The notes under the pieces: generated by a model | Told to the model about the DNA's origin: nothing | Database searches by the model: none | The model's input: the letters and a program-made list of their open reading frames with translations, nothing else | Position numbers and translations under genes: made by a program | Origin: Typhlomys cinereus | Lineage: Eukaryota > Chordata > Mammalia > Rodentia > Platacanthomyidae | Assembly (NCBI GenBank): GCA_023101885.1 | Contig: JALPQD010000641.1 | Location: forward strand, 721,842-785,841 | Length of the DNA: 64,000 nucleotides | Reading direction: 5' to 3' | Shown: positions 24,110 through 38,300 of the stretch, one piece after another | Layout: each line of letters opens with the position of its first letter | How positions within the stretch are numbered: position 1 is the stretch's first letter

Positions 24110-24370
24110 CATTATTTATTTGTGTGTGTGTGTGTGGGAGTGTGTGTATCAGAGAGTACTATATGTCCCCTTGGAGAACCAATGGTGACATTGAGAAACA
24201 TCTTGGAATGTTTCTGCCTTCTTTTTGCTTTGCTCTGGGATTTCCCAGGCTCTGCCCACTAGGACTGGAAAGGGCAGGCTGCTGCCAGTTCCACCTGGCA
24301 TTTTTACATAGGATCTGGGGTCTGAACTCAGAACCTTCTGCTTGTGAGGCAGAGCCATCTCTCCAGCCAA
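24110..24370 (-). mobile_element. SINE, older relative of the GC-rich-body family
   Basis: The reverse complement starts 'ggctggagagatggctctgcc', passes a body with 'gccaggtggaactggcagcagcc', and ends in CA-rich sequence and an A/T-rich tail. Order and length fit the other SINEs, but the body is less GC-rich and more diverged, so it is probably an older subfamily. Confidence 0.75.
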
Positions 24371-24761
24371 AACCACCTAAATATTTTTATGTGTCTCAAT
24401 TATTTTACTCTAATTCTATTAATTTTTCTGATATTTTACAATGCATACTATCCCTTCTTATGTCTCTATATAGGCACATATATACGTCTATCTATCCATT
24501 TGCCTAGCTATCTACCAACAAATATATGCTATAGGTTATAATTTATCTTTTAGTAATGACAGGATTAGGGATGTTTATCCTCCACACATTTGAAAAACCT
24601 TTATGTAACTTAAAAATTACTGATTACCTTTATTAGCACATTCTTTATTTTTTAAAATGCTGAAGCTTTTTGTAAAAAATTAAGTTGCCAATTTTTGTTA
24701 CAGACTAAAAATGTTCTTAAAAAGTCTAAACTTGACCAGATATAAAATAACTTCAGAAGTT

Positions 24762-24976
24762 TCCGAGTTCGGATCCCAGGTCCCAAGTAAAAATACCAGG
24801 TAGAAATAGCAACCTGCACTTCCATCCCTGGTGGGTGAAGCCTGGGAAATCACAGAGGGAAGCAAAAAGGAAGTAGAAGCAATCCAGGATAATTCCTGAA
24901 GTCACCCTTGGTCCTCCACAGGGACACACAGTGTCCTCTGACACACATACACACAATAAATATTTAAAAAGTTTAA
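24762..24976 (+). mobile_element. 5'-truncated SINE of the same family
   Basis: It begins at the B-box (GAGTTCGGATCCCAGGTCCC), continues through a diverged body and CA-rich part, and ends 'acacacaataaatatttaaaa'. The A-box half is missing. Confidence 0.7.
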
Positions 24977-25362
24977 ATAATAATTTCAGAAACTTTTAGT
25001 TGTGTAAGGAAAAACATGGCTTTAAATATCATGCTCATTATTGACAAAAGAGATGTCTTTATGTATTAACAAGACAAAGACTCATGTTATGCAGATAATG
25101 CAGAGAGTTGTATTTGTCTGGTAAACAAACAGACAAAAAAGCAAGCACTGCAATTGCAATCTTCTGTTCAATTCTTATTTCCAAAATTTCATGTACAGTT
25201 TTTTTTTGTTAGATAGCTGGATCATAGCCAAGGTTTATTTAGTTCTGCCTTGCTCAGCTTTTGGAGGGGAAAAAGCCCAGCTACTGGCATAGCTGCTTTT
25301 GTCTCTTTACTATTTTGTGGTTTCAGGCTTTCTCGGTGTGTTTGTTGTTAACTGAATGATAC

Positions 25363-25729
25363 TGTGATGGCTAATTGTCAACCTGACACTTAGACAGGTC
25401 TCTGGGCACATCTGAGAGGAATCCTCTGGATTAAGGAGGTCCTTTCACAATGCCTATGAGGGATGCTCTTGATTATATTGACATGGAAAGGGCCAATCAA
25501 CTGTGGAAGGACCATTTCTTGGGCAGGTGGTCCAAAGCTGAATTAAACTGGAGACAGCAAACAAGCTGGCATGGTACTTGTCATGTACTGTTGACTTTGG
25601 ATCTAATGTAGCCAGCTTTCTCAAGCTCCAGCAGTTGTGATGCAGAATTATGAACCAATTAGTCCCTTTCCCCACTAAGTTGCTTGGGTAAGTTACTATG
25701 TTGCAACATGGTGTAATGAAACTAAAACA
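25363..25729 (+). mobile_element. MaLR-type LTR
   Basis: It starts TGTGATGGCTAATTGTCAAC and ends 'gaaactaaaaca', the two ends expected of a MaLR LTR. The flanks are GATAC (25358-25362) and GACAC (25730-25734), a likely 5-bp target duplication with one change. The middle has the usual 'cttgggcaggtggtcc' and 'agttgcttgggtaag' blocks. Confidence 0.65.
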
Positions 25730-25734
25730 GACAC

Positions 25735-26242
25735 AAACAAGGTGGCTGCTAACTTTAAGTCTCACACCTGCTATTTTTCTCCCTCTTTTGCATTATTAGG
25801 CTATGTATGGTGAATGAAAGACCTCTGCACAACAAAGGTCTGGGATCTCACTACATATTGTGTCTCACCTGCATACCTTGTTTCCATGTACTACATATGT
25901 CAATATCTATAATCATGAATCCTTGCACTGGAATGTTAAGATACTGTGGCAGATGCCAATGGGGTCTCTGCAAAACCTTCACTTGTGGGAGGGACAGAAG
26001 TGCTGGGTCTTTAGATGTGGTGTTTAATCCCTCATTCCTCCCCCCCTTACTCTCACTATTATGGGTAATTGTGATGATCACAGGACCACTAGGACAACAA
26101 GGAGGTAGATGGCATGTATTATGTCTATGATCTGTCATGGTTTTATTATGTGGAATTGGAAATCCACCAGGGTCTGTAACCTTGGAGCATGTTACATTTT
26201 TGCTTTCACATCCTTTTTTCCTTTCAACAACACCAAACATCT
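25735..26242. other. Unassigned sequence
   Basis: Two overlapping open frames of 107 and 129 codons occur on opposite strands. Neither shows a domain or a family I recognise, so I call no gene. Confidence 0.4.
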
Positions 26243-26257
26243 CAGTATCTCTTTTAA

Positions 26258-26517
26258 ACTTTATTTATCCATTTATTGTGTGTGTATTAGAGAGCACCAT
26301 GTGTCCCTGTGGAAGACCAAAAGTGACTATGGGAATCATCCTGGATTGCTTCTGCCTCCTTTTGTGCTTCAGTTCTGGGATTTCCCAGGCTCCACCCACC
26401 ATGGCTGCTGCTGCTGTTTCCACATGGCATTTTTATGTGGGACCTGGTATCTGAACCCAGGACCTTCTGCTTGCAAGGTAGAGTCTTCTTAACCTCTGAG
26501 CCATCTTTCAAGCCCCA
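26258..26517 (-). mobile_element. SINE, older subfamily
   Basis: A tRNA-like head on the minus strand, CA/TG-rich tail at left, and an exact 15-bp duplication CAGTATCTCTTTTAA at 26243-26257 and 26518-26532. The body resembles the SINE at 24110. Confidence 0.88.
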
Positions 26518-26599
26518 CAGTATCTCTTTTAATAGTGCAAAAATTCTTCTGGTGGACATTGTTCTTTTATGGAATGAAGTCCAGTGTGTGAATATGTTC

Positions 26600-27230
26600 T
26601 GATGGGGAAAGTCAGTTGTCAGCTTGAATCACCTGTGAGAAGGAGCCCTGTGACTTCTTGTGGATTGTCTTGATTACTTTAATCAAGGTGGGAAGGTCTG
26701 CCACCTGTTGCACTAGCATGCATGCATTCATCTATGCTGGCTCTTACCATAGGTTCATGTGTTTGAATTTCTAGCTGGTGTTGATGTTTGGGAAAGTTGT
26801 GATACTGTTAAAGGGGGGGAGGGTGCCTAGCCAGAGGAACATACACCATTGGAGGGTGCAGATCTTAGGATGTGGTAACCTGGCCTTGCTTTCCTCTCAA
26901 TTTGTTCTTGTTTTCTCTACCTTCAAAATGGCTGAAGTGACCTGAACCAGCCTCCTGTTTCTGCCTCAAGTCATGCCTTCTGCTATGTGACTCCAGTGAT
27001 AATGGACCATATCCCCTCTGGAACTGTAAGCTAAGTAAATACTCCCTTTCTCCCAAAAGTTGGTTGGGTATGAATGCTGCATCAGAGCAACTTAAGAAAA
27101 ATAAATGCAATGTCTGTTCTTTGTTCTTGCTGCGGATGTGATATGCCCAGTGACTATAAGCTCTTGCTTCTGAGACTTCCCACTGTGATGGACTGTAACC
27201 TGGCCAGCACTTTGTGGCAGAAGCATCTAA
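26600..27230 (+). mobile_element. Composite of MaLR-like LTR pieces
   Basis: The outer pieces (26600-26735 and about 27112-27230) fit a MaLR LTR: 'gtcagcttgaatcacc', 'ggattgtcttgattac', 'gcatgcatgcattcat', then 'gatgtgatatgcccag', 'gatggactgtaacctgg'. The inner 26736-27111 is another LTR-like unit ending in 'aactgtaagctaagtaaat'. I infer nesting; borders are uncertain. Confidence 0.5.
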
Positions 27231-29159
27231 CAAAACCATTACAGAAAAGTTTCTTAGTTCCATACTTGTTGATGAAAGCCTGTTTTTCTCCACTGAACCA
27301 TTTTATTGTCCCCAGCACCCAGCTTGCCCCTGCATATAGGTTCTGTGTATGTGAAGTTCCTGAGCTGTTGGTACCCTAGTCCGTGGTATTGAAATTGGCA
27401 TTTCCAACACTGAGAGTACTCTGTGACAGCTAGGGGTCCTGTTCAATGTTTCTAATTGTGTTGTTGGTGACTGAGTAGGGTACAGTGACAAGGAATCCAC
27501 CAGAGGGCAACAAGGCTATCCATGCCTCTCTGAATTCCATTCTTTTTTCCTCTACTGATTTAGGTTTCTGCATAAGATTTGATTAATCAGAAACTTAGCT
27601 AGTAATAGTTTGCTGTTTCCCAGAAGCCTTGCCAATATCATAGATAATCAATTGAGATGTTTCATGTTTTGTATATCCTGTGTTGTTTTTGGTAAAAATA
27701 TGAGAACCAGGAAAGTTCATTTTTCTAGTGGGATACACAATTTACCATAAAAACAAACTGTTCACAGAGACAGAATTAGTGATGCAAGGTAGATTAAACA
27801 GATAATCATACCACTTAAACTTACTATAATAATAGGGCTTGAGTAGTAAGGGGTGAAAACACATGATTCATTGTATTTGTGTGTGGAAGTGTCAAAGAAT
27901 AAAATATTTTTAAATATTGAGTTTAAAAATTTAGTGTTTAATTAAAAAGTAAAATGAAAAATCACAGGAAGTGATTTTGAAGTTATTTCTGTAGTTCAAC
28001 ATGTGCTACAGTTAACTTCTAAAGTTAAACTTAATACCTTATCTTTTTCATATTTACCATTTCTTTCAACTTTCAAAATGGTACCATATGTAGCCTGTAA
28101 GTGTACATATATTTTGTTAAGCTTTTAATAATGTAATTATATGAATTCAGTGACAACAAATTATAATATAGATGATGATTCATACATATTTTATGCATTT
28201 AGGGTATATAATTTTTCTTTTAGGCATTTTTAGCCTACACAATTTGACTGTGAGTTGTTTTCAAATTGTTAGAAATCTTTGAAAACAAAGAAACAAACCA
28301 AATTGTATGTAATTGGAACTGTTCATTTCATACAAGATTTCAGGGGTCAATACTACATAAAAACATTTAAACCCATAGGTTTGAACATATTCACATAATT
28401 ATCTAATGGATGATCCAATTTTTCTGTCTTTCACAATAAAAACCTTAAATCCATCCCTCAGTGTTTTGGATACAACCTCAGTGATAACAGAAGTATGGTG
28501 AGATGATAGAGTTCCCAACAGCCTATTATACATCTTATGAACAGAGGAGTTTGAAAGCCCTAAACATAAGGAAATAATAACCACTGAAATTATAATTGCA
28601 CTCATTTCTTCATTACTATTCTATGCATGTGTTGAAATGTCATCTGTATGTAAATCATCAATAAGTACAATTATTACAGGATGACAAAAATTAAAATAAA
28701 TAAGGTAGTAAGAACAAAACAGAATATTTTGTCTTCAAATTTTATGGTCTGAGTGATCTAAATTTAGAATTTGAATATTGTATAATATAATTATTAAAAG
28801 TAAAATAAAAAATCAATTTTTACAAAAATTAAGTCTATAATTGTATACTACCCCCTCATTACTTTCCTCCTTAGCTATTTCACTGAATTTTAAATCTGTG
28901 CTTTTATTTTAAAATTGCAAATAAATACAAATGAGTTAGTTCTCTAGAAGCTTCCAAAGGTGAACAGTGATTACTTTTAAAGCACCATTATAATTCATGC
29001 ATTTGCTTGTATTTCTTGTGCTAACTCAGTAATTTTCTAGTTAATCCCTTCATTGTCATCTTTGCTTAACAGAAGCTTCTTCAAGTTGTTGCCTAAGTGT
29101 TTTGTATACAACCTCTTTTGTCTTTGACAACTTTCTTAATTTCTTGTACTCCCATTTTT
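27231..29159. other. Unassigned AT-rich sequence
   Basis: About 1.9 kb without supported features. Open frames are short and without domains. Confidence 0.4.
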
Positions 29160-29420
29160 GGCTAAACAGGAGCATTCTATGCATGCTTTATTCACTTTAC
29201 ATAGATGCATAATTTATCCAAGCAGTATATTATTTATGAATGTTTATGTTGTACCCAACCTTTTGCTTTCATAAATAATGCTCCATGAATAGTCATGTTC
29301 ATAGCCTTCCATATTTTGCCAGTGTAGCTTTCCTAGAAGTATGATCTCTTCATTAAAGGGTACATTAATACACAATTTTAGGCACGAGCTTTTAAAGAAT
29401 ACCATCTAATAAATTGTAAG
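29160..29420 (-). mobile_element. Ancient L1 ORF2 fragment
   Basis: The reverse complement contains a diverged form of the segment 'catgttcat...gcattatttatgaaagcaaa', which matches in order the ORF2 C-terminal segment of the younger L1s (about 11288-11335). It is far more diverged than any other L1 in the window. Confidence 0.45.
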
Positions 29421-32035
29421 CCATTTATTATCTGCTTGACTATATTGTTAAAATAGGCTTCCTGATGATAGATGAACACTTCTATTCTTGGTTCTAGCGA
29501 AAGTGGACAAAACAGGTTAATCGGTCTTTCTTGACATTCAGTAGGGCTTGACTGATGTTGTGTAGAAGATTTGCTCTCTGGCTTTGTTTATTCAAACTTC
29601 TTTTTACCTAGCTTAATAAAATTGACCTTGAAGCTAAAGAATGGCTTTAATACTCTTGGGGAACTTGAGTGGAAAGGGTATGTGAAATGTTATTACAATA
29701 TGAACTATATAATATGAACAGTGAGTGGCTTTGGGTGGGGCTTAAGTTCTGCAGTCAGTATATATGTAAATGAAAAATATTACTTATAGACACTTAAAAA
29801 TTGAATGGTATTTGTCTCCTTTCACCCTAGTTCTCTTTCTGCTTCTTCTAGCTCTACCATGAACAGTACTCCAGTCATCCTGCTTTACACTCTTCCATTT
29901 ATTCACTAACCACATTAATTGAATGGATTGCTGTGCATGTGTACATTGTGATCTTGGGGGTTTTTTTGAGTCCACAGAACATTATGCAAGAGATTCTTAA
30001 GTTTTTGCCTATGCCTTTTTTCAAAGTCCACTTTAGATACAGAGTGTTTGTCCCTAGATTTTGAATAGACTCTATCACCCATCATACAAGTGGCAAAATG
30101 TAAGCATTCTGTACTGCTGCTTGCTATATAGAAAAGGCTTCTCGGGTGTTTTTGGAAACCCGTAACTCTTCATCTTCCTTATTGCAAAATGAACATTCCA
30201 TATCCTGAATCTTCTCATATGCTAATCCTTCTCCTTAGATTTCTATGCCATATTAAAATGAAATAAGAAATGACTTTCACACTTTTGAGCTAAAAGCAAC
30301 ATCTTTCTTGATTAAGGTTCAAGCTGCATGAAGAAATGTACCCACAGTAGTACTTCTTATAAAACGCCATCTGGCGTTTTCTATGTCCTGTGTCATTTGC
30401 AGTTTCTAAAGAGCTTTTCCGTTTTATCATATGTAGTATATTCCTACTTTATAGTACTTTTCTTCAAGGTCAAGTACTCAGTTGTGTCCTGGTTTGGGGT
30501 AGTCATCTCTGCTACTTAGATTTGAGCATTCTGTACATCAGTTGTACCTACCTGGGTTCTATGACTCTGTATATGACCCATAAAGACCATTTTATTTTAT
30601 CACTGAATATGTGGCCACAGGTTTCTGGTTTTAGCTTCCTAGAGATAAAAAACTGTCTTGGAGGGCATTTTAGAGTTGTATTCTTGAAATTTAGTTACAT
30701 GAAAGTGTAACAATATCCATGAAATGTCATATAATTTTGAATTCATAAGTAAAACTGANTTTCTTTGTTGTCTTTTTCAGCAGGACTAGCACATTTGTGA
30801 TGCCAACATGGTACACATGGTGCTGAACTCCACCACTGAGGTGGTTGTTTATATTCTAGCAACACGTAAGAGGAAAGTCAGCATATGAACAAGTGAACTG
30901 TGGATATTCTCGTAATTCTTCAAGGAATACAGGAAGAATTGCCAATGGGTGATAGATGTGATAATATCCACATTTTCATGGTATAAACATGTTTGTAACC
31001 TGTGAACTCAATGCTATATTTTATGATGCAGTGGTGGCAATAATTATTTGTAAAACCAGTAAGAATAATAACATACTACAAAGTGAAATGCAAATCTGAG
31101 CTTATTCAGATGTTTCTATCATGGTAATATACAATCAAAATTCATTTCCTTCTTAGTCATGAATTTTAGCAATAGGCAATTTTAAAGACTGCTGGGTGGG
31201 TTTTTTATTTTATTGTTTAAAAGTTCTGCACGTAAATACAATGGATTGATGTCATTTTCACCCTTACTATGATTTCATATCCCCCCTCCTTTTCCAATAG
31301 ACCCTTCCAAAATAGACCCTCCTTGCATGTATAGTCCACTGAGCTTCATCTGGTTGCATATGTTGTCATTTACCTAAGTACTTGCTGGAGCGTTGATGAT
31401 ATAACAGTGGACATACCATTGAGGAAAACTGCTCCTGTTCCCCTAACATAGCACTAACCCTCCAAAGTCCCTGACCTCACAAGGCCTTCCTTCTTCCATG
31501 GTGAAATGTTTGCAGGCCAACTCTGGTGCATATCTTGTGGAAGAACATACAGTGCAGTGAGTTCACATGTACAGTACCTGTGGTATGTCTAGGAGATACT
31601 AATTAACAGTACCTTTCACTAACTTGCATCCTTGACATTTCAACCACCTTCTCTTTAACAATTCCCCTGAGCATTGGAATAGAGAGACATGAGAACATCC
31701 AGTTCAGGGAGTCTAGCCAATTTTTCCATTTGGCTCTGGAGTGATTCTCTGCATTTAATGCTGTGCTCATATTCATTTTATTGTCATTTAAACTTCTAGT
31801 CACACACTATAGGTTAAATGACTTTGATGCCTATTGTAGCATATTATTCTTAATATAATATATAATAAAGCAGATTCACATAATTCATTCAAAAGATCCT
31901 CAACAGATATTGTCATAATTTACAAATCTTCAATGTTAGCTTCATGCTTGAATATAAAAGGACTATGTAGAAATGAATATGATGAATTTTATTTAAGTAT
32001 GGTACAGATATGCTTATGAGGTGGGTTGTGTCTGT
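29421..32035. other. Unassigned sequence with one ambiguous base
   Basis: About 2.6 kb with no supported gene or named repeat. Position 30759 is 'n', the only ambiguity in the window. Confidence 0.4.
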
Positions 32036-32048
32036 CTACAGAGATCTT

Positions 32049-32333
32049 TTTTAAATTTTTTTTATTCATTCAATTGTACGTGTGTGCGTGTGTGTGTGCG
32101 CACGTATGTGTGTAGAACCAATGGCGAATTCGGGAACCACTACTGACAGAGACTGCCTCCATCTCCTCCTTGTTTACTCTGCCCGTGGATTCACACGCTC
32201 CGCCCTACCAGGACCAGAAATGCAGGCCACCCGGCTTCTGTCCTGCGTCTATACGTAGGGTCAAGGATCCGAACTCAGGACCTTCCACCTGCAAGGCAGA
32301 GGCTTAACCCCTGAGCCACCTCTCCAGCCCTGC
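32049..32333 (-). mobile_element. SINE with GC-rich body
   Basis: Same family as 13137-13456, reversed: T-rich tail, GT-rich stretch, body, then the complement of the tRNA-like head ending 'ctctccagccc'. The exact 13-bp duplication CTACAGAGATCTT flanks it at 32036-32048 and 32334-32346. Confidence 0.9.
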
Positions 32334-32434
32334 CTACAGAGATCTTAACAAGCTCTCTTTTTCTAGCTGTTTTTTTTTCACTGTCAAACTTATGTTTCAA
32401 CTATTGGTAACATTATTTTAAAAATCCTCACAAA

Positions 32435-32437
<3 letters not shown>

Positions 32438-32480
<43 letters not shown>
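32438..32480. repeat. (AT)n microsatellite
   Basis: About 21 uninterrupted AT units between the SINE and the old L1. Confidence 0.95.
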
Positions 32481-32485
<5 letters not shown>

Positions 32486-35329
32486 TATTATTGGTTAATT
32501 TATAGATAAGTATTAAATTCATATTGTTTTTTAATTACACAAATTCTTTGCATAATCATTAAACTTAATAGGTATCCTTGCACTTCTTCCTCCCTCTCCC
32601 CTCCCCATTATTCCCCATTACACTATGTCCCACTTCCCCCATTCCCTCATATCCCCTTCCTCCTTTCTCATCTATGATGCCTCCTACTTCCTCCCTTACA
32701 TCCCCTGGAGCATCTGTTTATTGGGTGCTGAATACCCCTCTGAGTTGTATACTAGTGAGAGCTCAGAACACTGTGGCATAGCAATGGGCCCCTTCTGGGA
32801 TTGCCCTCTAACATGGGAACTCTACAATGATTGTTTAATCCCTTGCCTCTAAGGATCCTACTGCTGGAAGACTTCTCCCCTGTGATCCATGCTGCACTTT
32901 GGTGTGTTGTTAACATGTCACCCATTGTGCAGTTCAAGCAAAGTCCAATAACATATATCCTGCCTGTTGAAGCCATGACTTGGGTGGAGTATCTTACATA
33001 GTGTTGCTCCCCGTCTTTAGGCTCTTGCAATCTTGCTGCCCCTTTTTCCTCAAGGTTCCCTGAGCTTTAGGATGGAGAGAGATTAGGCTGCTCTGGTTCT
33101 ATGTGACTATGTAGGGCCTTTGGTGTTCTGAATTATGGTTTGTTACTGTTGTCAGTTTTTTTTTTTTTTTTTTTTTTTTGCTGTTCCTGCACTGCCCTTG
33201 TCTGCATCCTGATTGGTATTGAAGGTCATCTCCTAACCAAAGATAAAAGACTGTTTAAACAAAGATCTCAACAAAAGAAGAGACTCAAAGTTAGATGGAA
33301 GAATAGGGGACAATGAGAGGGATGTCTCCCATTTGCCAGATGGTTACCATCTAAGTACAGGTCCCTGTATCCTCCTTTGATTGGGGAAATCCAACTGTTC
33401 AGTCCCAAGTGACAGGAAAGGAAGTGAGAGTGAGGTACACCATATGTCTTGCTACTTAAATGCAATACATGTGGCCTAATTTCTCTATTGCAGCATAATC
33501 CTCTATCTCTTTTCTTTGGAGGTCCTCATTCCTGTTCCCTCCGGTTTATAATCTCCTTTTGATTGAAGTAGGTATTTCAAAGATTTACCTTTGAATATGT
33601 CATTAAGGGGGGATGGAACTAGGATCTACTTATTAGGGAGTACATACATTTTTCTGATTTTCTGTGTCTGGGATACTTCACACAATATATTTTTTTTCTA
33701 ATTCCATCCATTTCCAAGAAAATTTCACTAATTCATCTTTTTTGGTGGCTGAGTAGTATTCTGTTGTATAACTGTACTCAATTTCATTAGGCATTGTCAA
33801 CTCTTGGCATTTGGGTTGATTCCATGACTTTGCTATTGTAAATAGAAACCGCAATGAACATGGCTGTGCTCCAATCACTGCAGTAAATTGCTGCATTTGG
33901 GGGGATTATTCCCAATAGTAGTACAGTAGGGTCATATGGAATTTCAATCCTATAATTTTTTTATAAATCTCCATACTGATCTAGAGAGTGGTGATATAAG
34001 CCTGCATTTCCACGTGCTTTGTGTAATAGTTCCCTTTCTCCACATCCATTTGAGCATTTGGTATTGTTTTTATCATGGATTTTCACTATCCTGACCAGGA
34101 TGAGGTGATGTCTCAGGGTAGTTCCTGATGGCTAGAGAGCATTTTTTAAGATATTCTTTGGCATTTTGATTTCATATCTGGAAAAGTTTCTTTTGAATTC
34201 CCAGGCCCATTTTCTAATTGGACAATTTCTCCTTGGTGTTTAGATTTTTAAATTCTTTTTGCACTCTGGATAATAGAGCCCTATCAGACATGTGGTTAGT
34301 GAAGATTTTCTCCCATTCTGTGTGCCTTTTTGCCTTTTTGCTCAGTTTACAATCTTTTTTTTTTTTTTTTTTTTATTAAAAATTTAATTATACATTTTAA
34401 AATTTTTTACCAGTTCCCTCCCTCCCCCCTCCCCTTCCCCCAGTGTCTCCCCCCCAATTCCCAGAGAGTCCTTTATTGTGTGCGCCTAACTCTCCACTGG
34501 GTCCTCCTCTCCGATGACATATAAGGACCCAGTGGCATTTCCATAAGCCCTTTCTCTTGTTCCCTTAATCATAAGATTACTACTATGGCTGTCAATCCCT
34601 TGCCTCCAGGGGTCTCGGTGCCCTTAACAGATGCTAGACTTTATGAGGGCAACAGTGCGCTGGACATTGCGCAGGGCATGCAAAGTTCCATTATGATTGC
34701 TTTGGCCCCAACTATTGTTGAGAATCTTGCAATCGTTGCTCCTCCCATCCTTTTGCTCTTACAATCTTACCGCCCCCTCTTCCGCAAATGTCCCTGAGCT
34801 CCAGGATGGGGAGAGATTAGGCTGTCCTAGTTCTATGTGATTGATATAGAGTCTCTGAAGTTCTGGATTGTGGTTTGTTGATTTTCTTTTGCAGTTTTTC
34901 TGCTCCTGCAATTCCCTTCACTCCATTCTGCTGGGCACTGTATGTCACCCCCTGGCCAGAGACAAAAAGCTGTTAAACTGGAGTCTTGTTGTAATAGCAC
35001 ATTCAAGGGTAGATGTAATAAGAGTAGGAAACCTCACTGAGGGCGGGGTCCATTACCCATTTGCACAATGATTACTTTTTATCTGCTAGACTATATGCCC
35101 TCCCCTTCTGGTGAGATCAGGAAAGAACGTCTGTGAACTTAACCAGGTTTCTCATTACTTACTTGCAGACCTTGATGGAGGCCTATTTTCTCTGCTGTAA
35201 CATGGTCTCCTCTCTCCTTGTTTCTGGTGTGGCCCTCCTAACCCATCTCTCTTGTTCATAATCCTTGCAATTACTGTGTTACATAGGTTTTACTTTTGAG
35301 TGTCCCATGTGGGCTGGGCGAGTTTGGTA

Positions 35330-38300
35330 CTAGGAGCCACCTATTAGGGAGTACATACGGCGCTTAATTTTCTGGGTTTGGGATACTTCACTTAATATAA
35401 TTCTTTCTAATGACATCCATTTCCCAGCAAATTCCAGTAATTCATCATTTTTGATGGCTGAGTAGTACTCCATTGTATAGATGTACCACAGTTTCCTTAT
35501 CCACTCGTCAACTGTTGGACATTTAGGTTGATTCCATGACTTTGCTATTGTAAACAGTGCTGCTATGAACATGGTCGAGCTTGTGCTATCGAGGCGAACC
35601 TCTGCTGCTTGGGGGGTTATTCCCAAAAGTGGGATAGCAGGGTCATACGGCATTTCAATCTTTAATTTCTTTAAGAATCTCCAGACGCTCGCCAGAGTGG
35701 CTGTATGAGCCTGCATTCCCACCAACAATGTAGGAGAGTTCCCCTCTCCCCACATCCTCTCCAGCATTTGTCGTTGTTTGTACTGTGGATTTTTGCCATC
35801 CTGACCGGGTGAGATGATATCTCAGGGAAGTTTTGATTTGCATTTCCCTGATGGCGAAGGAAGTGGAGCATTTTTTAAGATAATTGTTAGACATTTTAAT
35901 TTCATCCCTGGTAAAGTTTCTTTGAAGTTCCAGGGCCCATTTTTTAATTGGGCCAGTGTTTTCCTTGGAGTTTAATTTTCTAAGTTCTTTGTGCACTCTG
36001 GACAGTAGAGCTCTGTCAGATATGTGGTTAGTGAAGATTTTCTCCCATTCTGTGGGTTGCCTTTGAGCTCGTGCGACAATCTCTTTATCTGAACAGAAGC
36101 TCTTTAATTTCACAAGATCCCAACTGTTGAGAGTTGGTAGCAGTGACTGTGCCATTGGATGTCTGTTTAGGAAGTGTTGGCCTAGCCCAATCAGCTCGAG
36201 GGAGTTCCCTATCCTTTCAACTATGGCTTTTAAAGTCTCTGGCCTGATATCAAGGTCCTTGATCCATTTGGAATTAAGTCTTGTACATGGTGACAAGTAC
36301 GGGTCCAGCTTTAATCTTCTGCATGTGGAGATCCATTTTGCCAACACCATTTGTTGAAGATGCTGTTCTTTTTCATTGGATTCTTTGGGCCCCTTTGTCA
36401 AAGACCAAGTGGCTGTAACTTTGTGGGCTTATATCTGGGTCTTCAATCCTTATCCATTGATCTGTGTGTCTATTTGGAGCCAGTACCAGGCTGTCTTTAT
36501 AACTATGGATTTGTAGTATAGACTTAGGTTTGGTATGGTAATACCTCCAGCTGTGTTTTTGTTACTCAGGATTGTTTTTGCTATCCTGGGTCTTTTGTGC
36601 CTCCATATGAACTTTGAGATTGTTTGGTCAACTTCTTTGAAGAATTGCTTTGGGATTTTGATTGGTATAGCATTGAATCTGTATATTGCCTTTGGTAGGA
36701 TGGTCATTTTTACAATGTTGATTCTGCCAATCCAGGAACAAGGGAGGTCTTTCCACCTTCTGGTGTCTTCTGCAATTTCTTTCTTTAGGGTTTTAAAGTT
36801 TCATTGTAAAGGTCTTTTACCTCCTTAGTTAGGTTTATACCAAGGTATTTCATTTTTTAGGGGTTATAGTAAATGGCATGGTTTCTCTCAAGGGTTTTTC
36901 ACTTCTTTCATTCTGGGCATATAGGAAGGCCTCTGATTTTTGCACATTTATTTTGTATCCTGCCACCCTGCTGAACTTCTCAATTAGTTCCAGGAGCTTC
37001 CTGGTGGAGTTTTTGGGATCACTCAGGTATAAGATCATGTCATCTGCAAATAGAGATAGCTTGACTTCTTCCTTGCCAATTTGAATCCCTCTTATGTCCC
37101 TTTCTTGTCTTATGGCTTCGGCTAAGACTTCAAGTACAATATTGAATAGAAGTGGTGAGAGTGGACAGCCTTGTCTTGTTCCTGATCGAAGTGGGAATGC
37201 TTCCAATTGTTCCCCATTGAGCATAATCCTTGCTGTGGGCTTGTTGTATACAGCTTTTATTATATTGATAAAAGTTCCTTCCATTCCTACTGTCTCTAGC
37301 GTTTTGATCATAAAAGGCTGTTGGATCTTGTCAAAAGCTTTTTCTGCATCTATCGAGAGTATCATGTGGTCTTGGACTTTGGACTGGTTTACATGATGAA
37401 TTACATTTATTGATTTGCGTATGTTGAACCAACCTTGTGTGCCGGGGATGAAGCCTACTTGGTCCCCATGAATGATCTTTTTAATATGTTTTTGAATCCG
37501 ATTTGCTAAGACTTTTGTTGAGAATCTTTGCATCTGTGTTCATCAGGGAGATCGGCCTATAGTTTTCTTTTTTAAGTGAATCTTTATTAGGTTTTGGGAT
37601 TAAAACGATATTAGCTTCATAGAAGGAATTTGGTAGTGTTCCTTCCTTTGCTATTTGGTGGAACAGTTTAAGGAGTATTGGTGTTATTAACTCCTTAAAT
37701 GTCTTGTAGAACTCTGTGCTGAATCCATCTGGTCCAGGACATTTTTTGGTGGGAAGATTCGAGATTACTTCCTCAATTTCCTTATATGTTATAGGACTAT
37801 TTAAGTAATTCACAACTTCCTGATTCAATTTAGGTAAGTTGTGTTTACTTAGAAATTCATCCATCTCTTTTGTGTTGTCAAACTTCACAGAGTATAAGTT
37901 TTTGAAATATGATGTTATAATTCTCTGGATTTCTTGGGTATCCGTAGTGATAACTCCATGTTCATTTCTAATTTTGTTAATTTGGGTTTTCTCTCTCTTG
38001 CTTTTGGTTAGTTTAGCTAGGGGTGTATCAATCTTGTTGATTTTTTCAAAGAACCAGCTTTTCGATTTGTTGATTTTTTCTATCGTTTTCTTAGTCTCGA
38101 TTTCAGATATTTCTCCCCTTATTTTGCTAATCTCTTCTCTTCTACTGCTTTTGGGATCAGATTGCTCTAGTTTCTCTAAAGCTTTAAGCTGCATTGTTAA
38201 GTTGTTTATTTCTGATGTTTCCATTTTTTTGATGTGGGCATTAAGAGCTATGAACTTACCTCTTAGAACAGCTTTCATTGTGTCCCAGAGATTTTGGTAA

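Noticed and set aside
25807..26240. Overlapping 107- and 129-codon frames on opposite strands
   Set aside because: No domain or family resemblance. The region has no exon signals I can support.
31190..31840. Possible ancient L1 3' UTR
   Set aside because: Only a vague resemblance to old L1 3' sequences. No tail, target duplication or coding match.
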